Below, piece by piece: positions 1 through 7,666 of a DNA stretch of 11,338 nt. The stretch comes from Paracoccaceae bacterium. Its GTDB lineage: Bacteria; Pseudomonadota; Alphaproteobacteria; Rhodobacterales; Rhodobacteraceae. Each line of letters begins with the position of its first letter. Positions within the stretch are counted from its first letter, which is position 1. Below the pieces are notes generated by a model, which saw only the letters and a list, made by a program, of their open reading frames with translations, was not told the DNA's origin and searched no databases. The stretch covers positions 1-11,338 of the forward strand of contig JALSGY010000433.1 of NCBI GenBank assembly GCA_026982515.1, written 5' to 3'. A program made the position numbers and the translations under genes.

Positions 1-2
1 TC

Positions 3-746
3 CATGAGGTCAGCGAACGCTACCTGTCCTTGTGGGTCGAAATGGGGTTCTCGTTGCAAAAGATCGGCGAAGAGGCAGTGGTAAGGCTGCCCGGCTTTTC
101 CCTCTCCGGAGGCAAGTTCAAGAAAATGCGGACCGCTCATCACAAGGCCCTGAAAGCAGGGCTGGAGTTTGCGATTGCCCCGCCTCCGCACGATCCGGCG
201 TTTCTTGCGCAACTTCACGGGATTTCGAATGCCTGGCTGGACAACAAGGCGGGCCGCGAGAAAGGGTTTTCCGTGGGCCGGTTTGCTCCGGATTACCTGC
301 AGCGCTTTCCCATCGCTACCGTCTCTCGTGCCGGCCGGACGCTGGCTTTCGCCAATGTGCTGGCACCAGGCGACGGGACGCGCGTCTCGATCGATCTGAT
401 GCGCTACCTGCCCGAGGAAGCCGGCGGCATGATGGAGTTCCTGTTCATCGAACTGATGGAACACTACAGGGATGAAGGCGCACAGGAGTTCAGCCTCGGC
501 ATGGCCCCGCTCGCCGGGCTCGAGGCGCACAAGGGGACGCGGCTGTGGAACCGCTTCGGGGCAATCCTGTTCCGCCATGGGGGTGCGTTCTACAATTTCG
601 AGGGCCTGCGTGCCTTCAAGCAGAAATTCCACCCCGAATGGCGGCCGCGGTTCATCGCCGTGCCGCCCGGTGTCACGCCGCTTGCCGCACTGAAGGATGT
701 GGCACTGCTTATAGCGGGAGGCGCGCGCGGGTTGCTCGGGAAGTGA
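3..746 (+). CDS. mprF: Phosphatidylglycerol lysyltransferase (MprF/LpiA), C-terminal part
   Basis: This is the 3' end of a gene whose start lies before the window; the frame is open from base 3 and ends at TGA 744-746. The visible part of about 247 residues matches the cytoplasmic DUF2156 (GNAT-fold) domain of MprF/LpiA. That domain transfers lysine or alanine from aminoacyl-tRNA to phosphatidylglycerol, making the membrane more cationic. Recognisable family blocks, in order, are KIGEEAVV near the start, SIDLMRYLP, MMEFLFIEL, FSLGMAPLAGL, and NFEGLRAFKQKFHPEW near the end. The N-terminal flippase membrane domain is not in view. An intrinsic terminator follows 7 bases after the stop, so the gene ends its transcription unit. 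The family is certain; lysine versus alanine specificity cannot be read from the sequence. LpiA would be the usual name in rhizobia. Confidence 0.93.
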   Translation, partial: HEVSERYLSLWVEMGFSLQKIGEEAVVRLPGFSLSGGKFKKMRTAHHKALKAGLEFAIAPPPHDPAFLAQLHGISNAWLDNKAGREKGFSVGRFAPDYLQRFPIATVSRAGRTLAFANVLAPGDGTRVSIDLMRYLPEEAGGMMEFLFIELMEHYRDEGAQEFSLGMAPLAGLEAHKGTRLWNRFGAILFRHGGAFYNFEGLRAFKQKFHPEWRPRFIAVPPGVTPLAALKDVALLIAGGARGLLGK

Positions 747-752
747 AAGATG

Positions 753-778
753 CCGGGGCCGTCACACCCCGGGTTTTT
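753..778 (+). terminator. Intrinsic terminator after mprF
   Basis: A 6-bp perfect GC stem, CCGGGG (753-758) with CCCCGG (767-772), encloses an 8-base loop. It is followed at once by G and five T residues (774-778). It lies 7 bases past the mprF stop, in the right orientation to end plus-strand transcription. It separates mprF from the permease gene downstream, which therefore probably has its own promoter in 779-840, although no convincing -35/-10 pair was seen there. Confidence 0.85.
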
Positions 779-849
779 CCACCAATCGGGCTTGCCCCGG
801 TTCGCGGGTTCAGGGTTCCTTGTCTTGCGGTATTCGGGCGGGAAAAGGC

Positions 850-2148
850 ATGCATGAATCGGGACAACGGGTTTCCTTCTGGTCGGCGGTGGCCATGGGT
901 ATCGGCGCGATGGTCGGGGCGGGTATCTTTGCCCTTCTGGGCGCTGCCGGGGCCATTGCCGGCAGCGCGGTCTGGATATCCTTCGTGATTGGCGGCGTCA
1001 TCGCGCTCCTGAGCGGTTATTCCTTTGGCCGGCTCGGGGCGCGCTATCCGGCCGCCGGAGGGTTGGTGGAGTATCTGGTGCAGGCTTTCGGTGTCGGCCG
1101 CTTTTCGGGAACAATGAGCGTGATGATGTATCTCGCCGCGCTGGTGGCCGTGTCTTTGGTGGCGCGCACCTTCGGCACCTATGCGATGGCCCTGCTGCCG
1201 GACGGAACGCCGGAATGGATGGTTTCGGTGCTGGCCGCTGCGGTGATACTGGCGTTCATGCTGGTCAATCTGCGGGGCGCCCGCGCCATGGCCACAGCGG
1301 AGAATCTTGTCGTCCTGATCAAGATGTCGGTGCTGGTCCTGTTCGCCTTTGCGGGGCTGGCCTATATCACGCCCGAGCGGCTCTCCCCCGCGACCTATCC
1401 GCCGGTGTCGGTGATCTTCTACAGCGTTGCCATCACGTTCTTTGCCTATGAAGGTTTTCGCATCATCACCAACGCGGCCGAGGACATGGACGATCCGGCC
1501 CGCACCCTGCCGCGCGCGATCATGGCGGCAATCGGGCTGGTGATGATCATCTACGTGGCGCTGGCACTTGCGGTCTTCGGCAACCTGCCGCCCGAGAAGG
1601 TGGTCGCGGCACAGGACTATGCGCTGGCCGAGGCGGCCCGGCCGGTCTTCGGCGCCGCGGGCTTTGCCGTCGTTGCCATCGCTGCGCTTTTCTCGACGGC
1701 TTCGGCAATCAATGCCGCGCTTTATGCCGTGACCAACGTGACCTACGAGCTGGCCCGCAAGGGAGAGCTGCCCGCCACTTTCGGACAGCCGATAGGCCAT
1801 AGCCGCGAGGGGCTGGTGATCAGTTCGGCGATAATCGTCGTGCTTGCGATTTTCTTCGATCTCTCCTCGATAGCCGAGATCGGGGCGCTGTCCATGCTGC
1901 TGATCCACATGACGGTCCATATCGGGCACCTGAGACTGCTCGGGCAGACAGGGGCGTCCCGTTTGCTGGTCATGTTGGCTGTGCTGGCCAATGGGGCCGC
2001 CGCGGGCCTCGGCATCTATCATCTGAGCAAGACATCCCCCCTGTTGCTGGCATGGATCGCAGGCTTCTTCATGCTGTCGCTGCTGGTTGAAGTCCTGTTG
2101 CACCACCTGACGGTGCGGGAAGTGAGGCCGCGCACTCCCGCAGCCTGA
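850..2148 (+). CDS. APC-family amino acid/polyamine-type permease
   Basis: A 432-residue integral inner-membrane protein with about 12 hydrophobic segments and almost no large soluble domain. The N-terminus carries the APC superfamily TM1 signature, GAMVGAGIF at about residues 19-27, which forms the unwound helix contacting the substrate in LeuT-fold amino acid transporters. Residues around YEGFRIITNAAEDMDDP and the following LP-R motif match the conserved TM6-loop region of COG0531-type permeases. The ATG at 850 was chosen over a TTG at 820 because it is preceded by a GGGAAAAGG purine tract and places TM1 at the usual distance from the N-terminus. Substrate is unknown; an amino acid, amine or similar cation/proton-coupled solute is likely. 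The gene stands alone between a terminator and a convergent gene. Confidence 0.88.
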   Translation: MHESGQRVSFWSAVAMGIGAMVGAGIFALLGAAGAIAGSAVWISFVIGGVIALLSGYSFGRLGARYPAAGGLVEYLVQAFGVGRFSGTMSVMMYLAALVAVSLVARTFGTYAMALLPDGTPEWMVSVLAAAVILAFMLVNLRGARAMATAENLVVLIKMSVLVLFAFAGLAYITPERLSPATYPPVSVIFYSVAITFFAYEGFRIITNAAEDMDDPARTLPRAIMAAIGLVMIIYVALALAVFGNLPPEKVVAAQDYALAEAARPVFGAAGFAVVAIAALFSTASAINAALYAVTNVTYELARKGELPATFGQPIGHSREGLVISSAIIVVLAIFFDLSSIAEIGALSMLLIHMTVHIGHLRLLGQTGASRLLVMLAVLANGAAAGLGIYHLSKTSPLLLAWIAGFFMLSLLVEVLLHHLTVREVRPRTPAA

Positions 2149-2166
2149 ATGGCGGATAAACAGATC

Positions 2167-2219
2167 CGGTGCCCGGCTGGCGGAAAAGCCCTGCCCGTGA
2201 GTCCGAAGGCCGGGCTACC
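2167..2219. terminator. Possible bidirectional terminator between convergent genes
   Basis: The 66-base gap between the permease stop and the rsmD stop contains GCCCGGC (2171-2177) and its reverse complement GCCGGGC (2209-2215). The flanking bases CCGG on each side extend the pairing across a small bulge. The inner loop holds a second small hairpin around GGCGGAAAAGCC. No T-run follows on either strand, so this is a weak candidate that may only be a stable end structure or depend on Rho. Confidence 0.3.
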
Positions 2220-2820
2220 CGGTTGGCGCAGGCCGTCTTGAGGGGGGATCCCCATCATCGGCGCAAGGGGCAAGAAACATCACGTGGGTATCGCCATGGC
2301 GCCGATGATCGAGCCGCTCGAAACCCGCCGGCGCGGCCATGTCCGCCCCCTCTTCCCAGATGATCAGCGCCTCTTTCGCCAACCATCCCCCGGCCTGCGC
2401 CGCGGCCAGCGCCCGCTCGCCAAGGCCCTTGCCATAGGGCGGGTCGAGAAACACCAGCGAGAACGGCTCGCTGCGGTTTTCGCCCAGCCGCGTGGCGTCG
2501 CGGTGAAACAGCCTCGTTTCGCCGCCGGCCCGGCACAGTTGGATGTTGCGGCGGATCAGCGCCCGCGCCTTTGCCCCTTCGTCCACGAAGGTGACATGGC
2601 GCGCCCCGCGCGACAGCGCCTCCAGCCCAAGCGCCCCGGTGCCGGCGAAGAGGTCCAGCACCCGCGCCTCGGTGATCGGGGCGCCATATGTGCCGCCGGT
2701 CAGCACGTTGAAGATGCTCTCGCGCACCCGGTCGGAGGTGGGGCGCAGATGCGCGCCCGCATCGCCCTTTCCCACCGAGGCCAGCCGCAGCCCCCGCCAT
2801 TTTCCCGAGATGATCCGCAT
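2215..2820 (-). CDS. rsmD: 16S rRNA (guanine-966-N2)-methyltransferase RsmD
   Basis: A 201-residue class I SAM-dependent methyltransferase that modifies G966 of 16S rRNA during 30S assembly. All diagnostic blocks are present: MRIISGKWRG at the start, the RPTSDRVRESIFN block at 26-38, the SAM-binding DLFAGTGALGLEALSRG at 56-72, and the catalytic DPPY at 126-129. The ATG at 2820-2818 is certain because the MRIISG start is conserved; the frame stays open further upstream but only as a shadow of the neighbouring gene. The start codon overlaps the TGA of the flavoprotein gene as TGATG, which suggests translational coupling. The last 15 or so residues (after FLAPC) are a Pro/Arg-rich tail beyond the conserved fold. 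It converges on the APC permease gene. Confidence 0.96.
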   Translation of the reverse strand: MRIISGKWRGLRLASVGKGDAGAHLRPTSDRVRESIFNVLTGGTYGAPITEARVLDLFAGTGALGLEALSRGARHVTFVDEGAKARALIRRNIQLCRAGGETRLFHRDATRLGENRSEPFSLVFLDPPYGKGLGERALAAAQAGGWLAKEALIIWEEGADMAAPAGFERLDHRRHGDTHVMFLAPCADDGDPPSRRPAPTG

Positions 2821-4031
2821 CAGCTGCGCAACAGCGCCTTGAGATCGGTGCCCGGATCGGCCACGGCTTCCGGCGCGGGCGATCTGCCTGCTTCCACCAG
2901 CCGCTTGCCCACCATGTAGGCCCGCGGGTCGTTGATGGCGTCCACTGCCAGCAGTTCGTCCCCCCGGAAATACCAGAAAGAGGCCGCATCCTGCTGTTCG
3001 CCCGGACGGCTCACCACCTGCTCGTAGCCGGTGTTCAGCCCGGCGATCTGCAGCTTCATGTCGTACTGGTCGGACCAGAACCACGGCTTTGCCTCGTAGG
3101 GCCTGCCCGCCCCCAGCATGTTGAGCGCCACCAGCTCGCCCATGTCGATGGCATTGCCCACGCTTTCCAGCCGCAGCCGCCCGCCGCGCCAGGGAAACGA
3201 GGCGCAATCCCCGGCCGCCCAGATCGCCGGGTCCGAGCTGCGCCCCTGGACATCCACGGCAATCCCGTTGTCGATCTCCAGTTCGGCCGCCCTGGCCAGG
3301 CGAACGTCCGGGTCCACGCCGACGCCGACGATGACGAAATCCACCTCCAGCCGCGTTCCGTCGCCGAGTTGCGCGGCCCGCACCCGGCCTTCACCCTCCA
3401 GCCGCTCCAACCCGATGCCCTCGCGGATGTCCACCCCTTCGCGCCGATGCACCTGCCGGATGAAGGCGGCCGTCTCGGCACTGGCTACCCGCTGCAATAT
3501 GCGCTCGGCGGCCTCTACCAGCACCACCTGCAACCCCTTTCGCGCCGCCACCGCGGCGGCTTCCAGCCCGATGTAGCCGCCCCCCACGATCAGCACCCGC
3601 CGACCCGGCGCGAATTCCGGCGCCATGGCATCCACGTCGGCGAGCTTGCGCACCACGTGAACACCGGGCAGATCGCCGCCGATGGCCGCAGGCAGACGCC
3701 GCGGCACCGCCCCGGTGGCCAGAGCCAGCCGATCCCAGGCGATTACCTCGCCGCCAACCGTCAGGGTTTTCGCGGCGCGGTCGATTTCCTGAACCGGCTG
3801 GCCCAGCCGCAGCGCGATGTCATGCTCGGCGTAAAAGCTTTCCGGCCGCAGAAACAGCCGCTCCAGCTCCATCTCGCCCAGCAGGTATTTCTTGGAAAGC
3901 GGCGGCCGCTGATAGGGCGGCACCGGTTCTTCGCCGATCAGGGTGATCTGCCCCTCGAAGCCCTCGCCGCGCAGCTTCGTCACCAGAGACTGCCCCGCCT
4001 GCCCGGCGCCCACCACCACGATATGGCTCAT
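2820..4031 (-). CDS. FAD-dependent ferredoxin/rubredoxin-type reductase
   Basis: A 403-residue flavoprotein of the BphA4/putidaredoxin-reductase type, which passes electrons from NAD(P)H through FAD to a small ferredoxin or rubredoxin. An N-terminal FAD Rossmann motif GAGQAG is at 8-13 and the PPYQRPPLSK block is at 38-47. ATGAVPR lies at about 106-112, a second NAD(P)H-binding GGGYIG at 150-155, and the FAD-contacting WAAGDCA at 271-277. From about residue 318 comes the Reductase_C domain, including FWSDQY. The ATG at 4031 has an AAGGAGA ribosome binding site 6 bases upstream; an in-frame ATG at 4055 lacks one and would add residues before the strict family start. No ferredoxin, P450 or ring-hydroxylating dioxygenase gene lies nearby, so the redox partner is encoded elsewhere and the pathway is unknown. 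It is the first gene of a unit with rsmD. Confidence 0.92.
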   Translation of the reverse strand: MSHIVVVGAGQAGQSLVTKLRGEGFEGQITLIGEEPVPPYQRPPLSKKYLLGEMELERLFLRPESFYAEHDIALRLGQPVQEIDRAAKTLTVGGEVIAWDRLALATGAVPRRLPAAIGGDLPGVHVVRKLADVDAMAPEFAPGRRVLIVGGGYIGLEAAAVAARKGLQVVLVEAAERILQRVASAETAAFIRQVHRREGVDIREGIGLERLEGEGRVRAAQLGDGTRLEVDFVIVGVGVDPDVRLARAAELEIDNGIAVDVQGRSSDPAIWAAGDCASFPWRGGRLRLESVGNAIDMGELVALNMLGAGRPYEAKPWFWSDQYDMKLQIAGLNTGYEQVVSRPGEQQDAASFWYFRGDELLAVDAINDPRAYMVGKRLVEAGRSPAPEAVADPGTDLKALLRS

Positions 4032-4055
4032 GGCTGTTCTCCTTGTGTGTTTCAC

Positions 4056-4100
4056 CCTGCCGTCCCGGGCAGGCTATATCGCCCCGTCATGCAAATACAA
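4056..4100 (-). promoter_or_regulatory. Candidate promoter and inverted repeat before the flavoprotein gene
   Basis: On the minus strand a TTGTAT (4100-4095) and a TATAGC (4078-4073) are 16 bases apart, each matching four of six bases of the sigma-70 consensus. The predicted start lies near 4066, inside an inverted repeat CCTGCC (4056-4061) / GGCAGG (4068-4073). That position would suit an operator for a repressor. The match is modest and this is only a candidate. Confidence 0.3.
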
Positions 4101-4170
4101 TGCGGGCGCACTCACGTTTTCATGCGTTCGGGGGGCTTTCGACAAGGGGCGTGCCGGTCTCGTCCTTGTG

Positions 4171-4201
4171 AAAATGCCCCGGCCGGAGGCATTGGGCCGG
4201 G
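4171..4201 (-). terminator. Likely intrinsic terminator of the ridA-GDPD-FemAB-like operon
   Basis: Read on the minus strand, CCCGGCC (4201-4195) pairs with GGCCGGG (4184-4178) over a 10-base loop. It is followed by GCATTTTC, giving a short U-run. An alternative nested stem, AATGCC with GGCATT, uses the same segment. The structure starts 16 bases after the stop codon of the FemAB-like gene, as expected for the end of that operon. Confidence 0.6.
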
Positions 4202-4216
4202 CCGCACCGGCATGGG

Positions 4217-5401
<1,185 letters not shown>

Positions 5402-5449
5402 GGCCCCTTGCCGCCCCGTGATCGGTTGACGGGTGCCGGTCCGGCCCGG

Positions 5450-6220
5450 TCAGGCTGCCGGGATGAGCGGCGCATAGCCCTCGAAGGTGATGTTGTGGGC
5501 TGCCGTCCGGGCCTGCTGCTCCTGCTCCGCGCTTTTCACCGTCCAGCACAGCACCCCCGCGCCCTGCGCCTTCAGTTCTGCCACCCGCGGGCTGTGCAGC
5601 TCTTCCACCTGGTGCGAGATGAAACACGCCCCGCTGCGCCCGTAATCGGGAATGTCGCGCAATTCGTCCAGCCGTGCCCGAGGCACCAGCGGCCAGTCCT
5701 TGCGGGAAAAGCCGCAGGTGGTCAGGCCGCGCGGCACATCGGGGGCCAGCTCCGCCATCACCATTACCGCGTGGGGGTTGAAGGACATCACCGCCACCGG
5801 GCCGCCATAGCCGGCCAGACAGGCGGCAAGGTCGCGCTCCAGCACCCCGATATCGGGCCCCAGGGCCCCGTCCTGATCCTTGATCTCGATCAGCAGCGGC
5901 ACCCGCCCGGCCACATGATCCAGCACTTTTTCCAGCGTCGGAATCCCCTCCGTTCCGCCTTTCAGCACGAGGTCCGAGAGCTCCGCCGTGCTGCGGCTGC
6001 GGATCGGGCCGGTTTCGCCGGTCAGGCGCTCCAGGTCGTAATCGTGAAACACCATCGCCCGGCCATCGGCCGAGGGCTGGATGTCGATCTCGATCCCGTA
6101 ACCCCGCCCGATCGCCGCCGTCATGGCGGCAAGCGAATTTTCCGGCCGGCCGGCCGCCACGTCATGGAAGGCGCGATGCGCGATGGGCAGGCGCAGGAAA
6201 TCCGGGTGAAGGGCACTCAT
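5450..6220 (-). CDS. Glycerophosphodiester phosphodiesterase family protein
   Basis: A 256-residue TIM-barrel enzyme of the GDPD family, which hydrolyses deacylated phospholipids (such as glycerophosphoethanolamine) to glycerol-3-phosphate and an alcohol. The catalytic and metal-binding residues are all in place: H15-R16 in IAHRAFHD, E27-N28 in PENS, E44 and D46 in IEIDIQ, H59-D60 in VFHDYD, and E112 with K114 in LIEIKDQ. There is no signal peptide, so it is predicted to be cytoplasmic, unlike the secreted GlpQ type. The ATG at 6220 overlaps the TGA of the RidA-like gene by four bases (ATGA), so the two are translationally coupled. Substrate specificity cannot be read from sequence. No glycerol-3-phosphate transport genes are adjacent. 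Confidence 0.93.
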   Translation of the reverse strand: MSALHPDFLRLPIAHRAFHDVAAGRPENSLAAMTAAIGRGYGIEIDIQPSADGRAMVFHDYDLERLTGETGPIRSRSTAELSDLVLKGGTEGIPTLEKVLDHVAGRVPLLIEIKDQDGALGPDIGVLERDLAACLAGYGGPVAVMSFNPHAVMVMAELAPDVPRGLTTCGFSRKDWPLVPRARLDELRDIPDYGRSGACFISHQVEELHSPRVAELKAQGAGVLCWTVKSAEQEQQARTAAHNITFEGYAPLIPAA

Positions 6221-6681
6221 CTGATGCGAAAGATCCCTTCGATTTCCACCGCCACACCAAGCGGCAGGGAGGCGGCACTGACCGCCGAGCGAGAGTGCTT
6301 CCCGGCCTCGCCGAGCACCTCGACGAGGAAATCGGAGGCCCCGTTCACCACCCTGGGCTGGTCAGTGAACCCGGCGGTGGAATTGACGAAGCCGGTCAGT
6401 TTCACCACCTGCTCGAGCCGGTCGAGATCGCCGCCGCAGGCCGCCTTCACCTGTGCCATCAGGCTGATGGCGCAGCTCTTCGCGGCCTCGGCGCCCTGTT
6501 CCACGCTCAGCGCCTCGCCCAGCTTGCCGGTGATCAGCCCGTCCGGGCCGCTGGAGATCTGGCCCGAGACGAAGAGCAGATCGCCCGAGCGGACGAAGGG
6601 GACGTAATTGGCCGCCGGCGCCGGGGCGTCGGGCAGGGCGATGCCGAGCGCGGCCAGCCTTGCTTCGATCTTTCCTGTCAT
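6217..6681 (-). CDS. RidA/YjgF/YER057c/UK114-family protein
   Basis: A 154-residue protein of the Rid superfamily, which in the founding members hydrolyses reactive enamine/imine intermediates of amino acid metabolism. The subgroup here has the longer N-terminus with IEARLAALGI...PAANYVPFV. Conserved features are FVSGQ (about 37-41) and the arginine R131 in HSRSAVSAASLP, the position that binds the substrate carboxylate in active RidA. The C-terminal VEIEGI includes E148. The subgroup differs from canonical 130-residue RidA, and its imine deaminase activity is not proven. The start at 6681 has GGAAAGG 6 bases upstream; the open frame to 7053 is upstream read-through. It is the first gene of a three-gene operon, diverging from mlaA across 220 bases. 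Confidence 0.9.
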   Translation of the reverse strand: MTGKIEARLAALGIALPDAPAPAANYVPFVRSGDLLFVSGQISSGPDGLITGKLGEALSVEQGAEAAKSCAISLMAQVKAACGGDLDRLEQVVKLTGFVNSTAGFTDQPRVVNGASDFLVEVLGEAGKHSRSAVSAASLPLGVAVEIEGIFRIR

Positions 6682-6707
6682 GTCGTACCTTTCCGTGGAA
6701 GGTTTTA

Positions 6708-6724
6708 CCCCGACGCTAGCGGGG
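6708..6724 (-). repeat. Inverted repeat in the ridA leader
   Basis: CCCCG (6708-6712) and CGGGG (6720-6724) form a small stem around ACGCTAG, or alternatively a CGCTAGCG palindrome (6714-6721). On the minus strand it lies 27 bases ahead of the ridA start and is followed by TAAAACC. It could be an operator or a leader hairpin; there is no T-tract to make it a terminator. Confidence 0.35.
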
Positions 6725-6736
6725 AAGGCGCCCCGT

Positions 6737-6814
6737 GAAAACCGCCAATTGGAAGATCGCCCCCGCAGGTGCCGGAAAACCGCCGCCGCAGGCCGGAGAT
6801 TATCGCCAATTGGC
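6737..6814. repeat. Paired CCAATTGG palindromes and GAAAACCGCC repeats between ridA and mlaA
   Basis: CGCCAATTGG occurs at 6743-6752 and again at 6804-6813; the second is part of a perfect 10-base palindrome GCCAATTGGC (6805-6814). The palindrome centres are 61 bases apart, close to six helical turns. A second direct repeat, GAAAACCGCC, occurs at 6737-6746 and 6775-6784. These lie in the only non-coding region between two divergent transcription units, which makes them good candidates for a dimeric regulator's operators. No regulator gene is adjacent to name. Confidence 0.5.
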
Positions 6815-6843
6815 CACATTCTTCCACCGATCCGTTCGCGGTG

Positions 6844-6872
6844 GTGACATTTCCGCCCGCGAAGATTATTCG
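6844..6872 (+). promoter_or_regulatory. mlaA: Candidate mlaA promoter
   Basis: GTGACA (6844-6849; five of six consensus bases) is followed after 17 bases by TATTCG (6867-6872; three of six). The predicted start, near 6879, gives a leader of about 23 bases. The -35 box is good and the -10 box weak, so this is a tentative call. The paired palindromes lie upstream of it. Confidence 0.35.
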
Positions 6873-6875
6873 AGT

Positions 6876-6898
6876 CCGGGACAGCCCGGTCGGAGAAG
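6876..6898 (+). promoter_or_regulatory. mlaA: Leader hairpin and ribosome binding site of mlaA
   Basis: CCGGG (6876-6880) and CCCGG (6885-6889) form a 5-bp stem with a 4-base loop immediately before the Shine-Dalgarno GGAGAAG (6892-6898), which lies 6 bases before the GAG-to-ATG junction region of mlaA. The hairpin does not cover the ribosome binding site, so it may simply keep it exposed. Confidence 0.4.
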
Positions 6899-6901
6899 CG
6901 G

Positions 6902-7666
6902 ATGATCTTGAAACGGCCCCAATTCCGGTATTGGCGCATGACGGCACTTCTGGCGGTTGTCGTGGCGCTGTCGGCCTGCGCGCGCCCGGAGCTCGCGGGC
7001 GAGATATACGATCCGAACGAGGCGCAGAACCGGCAGATGCACGAGATCAACAAGAAGCTCGACCGGGCGGTGGTGCGGCCGGTGGCGCTCAGCTATGGCA
7101 AGAGCACCCCTGAAGAGCTGCGCATCGCGGTGGGCAATTTCGCATCCAACCTTTCCCTGCCGAGCACCGTGCTCAACGACATCCTGCAGTTCCAGCTGGG
7201 CGATGCGATCCACAATACCGCCCGTTTTGTGCTCAATACCACGGTGGGCCTGGGCGGCCTGCTGGATCCGGCCACCGATGCCGGCCTGCCCCCGCGCGAT
7301 ACCGATTTCGGCGAGACGCTCTATGTCTGGGGTTTCGGCGAGGGTGCCTATGTGGAGCTGCCGCTTCTGGGCCCCTCCACCACCCGCGATGCGGTGGGCA
7401 AGATCGTGGATATGGCGATCAACCCGCTCAATCGTTACGTGCCCGCACCGCAGAAGTACTTCCTGCCGGTGGCTTCGGTCCTGTCGCGACTGGGTGATCG
7501 CTATCGATTCGGGACCACCGTCGATTCCATATTGTACGAAAGCGCCGACAGCTACGCGCAGTCTCGCCTGCTGTATCTCGAAAACCGACGCTTCCAGTTG
7601 GGCGTGGAGGTGAAGGCGCAGGACGACATCTATGAAGGGCTTTACGATGACATCCTTTCCGAGTGA
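6902..7666 (+). CDS. mlaA: MlaA (VacJ) family outer-membrane lipoprotein
   Basis: A 254-residue lipoprotein of the MlaA/VacJ family. MlaA forms a ring in the inner leaflet of the outer membrane that removes mislocalised phospholipids and hands them to MlaC for return to the inner membrane. The signal peptide has a basic start (K4, R5, R9, R12), a hydrophobic core and the lipobox LSAC at 23-26. The residues after Cys26 are Ala-Arg, with no Asp at +2, which fits sorting to the outer membrane. Family motifs include YDPNEAQNRQMHEIN (36-50), the VGNFASNLSLPST region, NTTVGLGGLLDPA (112-124) and DFGETLYVWGFGEGAYVELPLLGPST (135-160). A GGAGAAG site supports the ATG at 6902. It overlaps mlaC, and the two form a transcription unit. 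The MlaFEDB transporter genes are not in this window. Confidence 0.95.
   Translation: MILKRPQFRYWRMTALLAVVVALSACARPELAGEIYDPNEAQNRQMHEINKKLDRAVVRPVALSYGKSTPEELRIAVGNFASNLSLPSTVLNDILQFQLGDAIHNTARFVLNTTVGLGGLLDPATDAGLPPRDTDFGETLYVWGFGEGAYVELPLLGPSTTRDAVGKIVDMAINPLNRYVPAPQKYFLPVASVLSRLGDRYRFGTTVDSILYESADSYAQSRLLYLENRRFQLGVEVKAQDDIYEGLYDDILSE

Noticed and set aside
709..2106. A 465-codon minus-strand frame opposite the APC permease
   Set aside because: Its translation is highly charged (Gln/His/Arg/Asp), the mirror image of hydrophobic membrane helices on the other strand; it crosses the mprF terminator and has no domain.
2215..3207. A 330-residue protein with an N-terminal extension on RsmD
   Set aside because: The extension is a shadow of the flavoprotein frame; the conserved MRIISG start at 2820 fits the family's normal length.
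6217..7053. A long version of the RidA-like gene starting at 7053
   Set aside because: The first 124 residues would run through the divergent promoter region and into mlaA in reverse; family similarity and a ribosome binding site begin at 6681.
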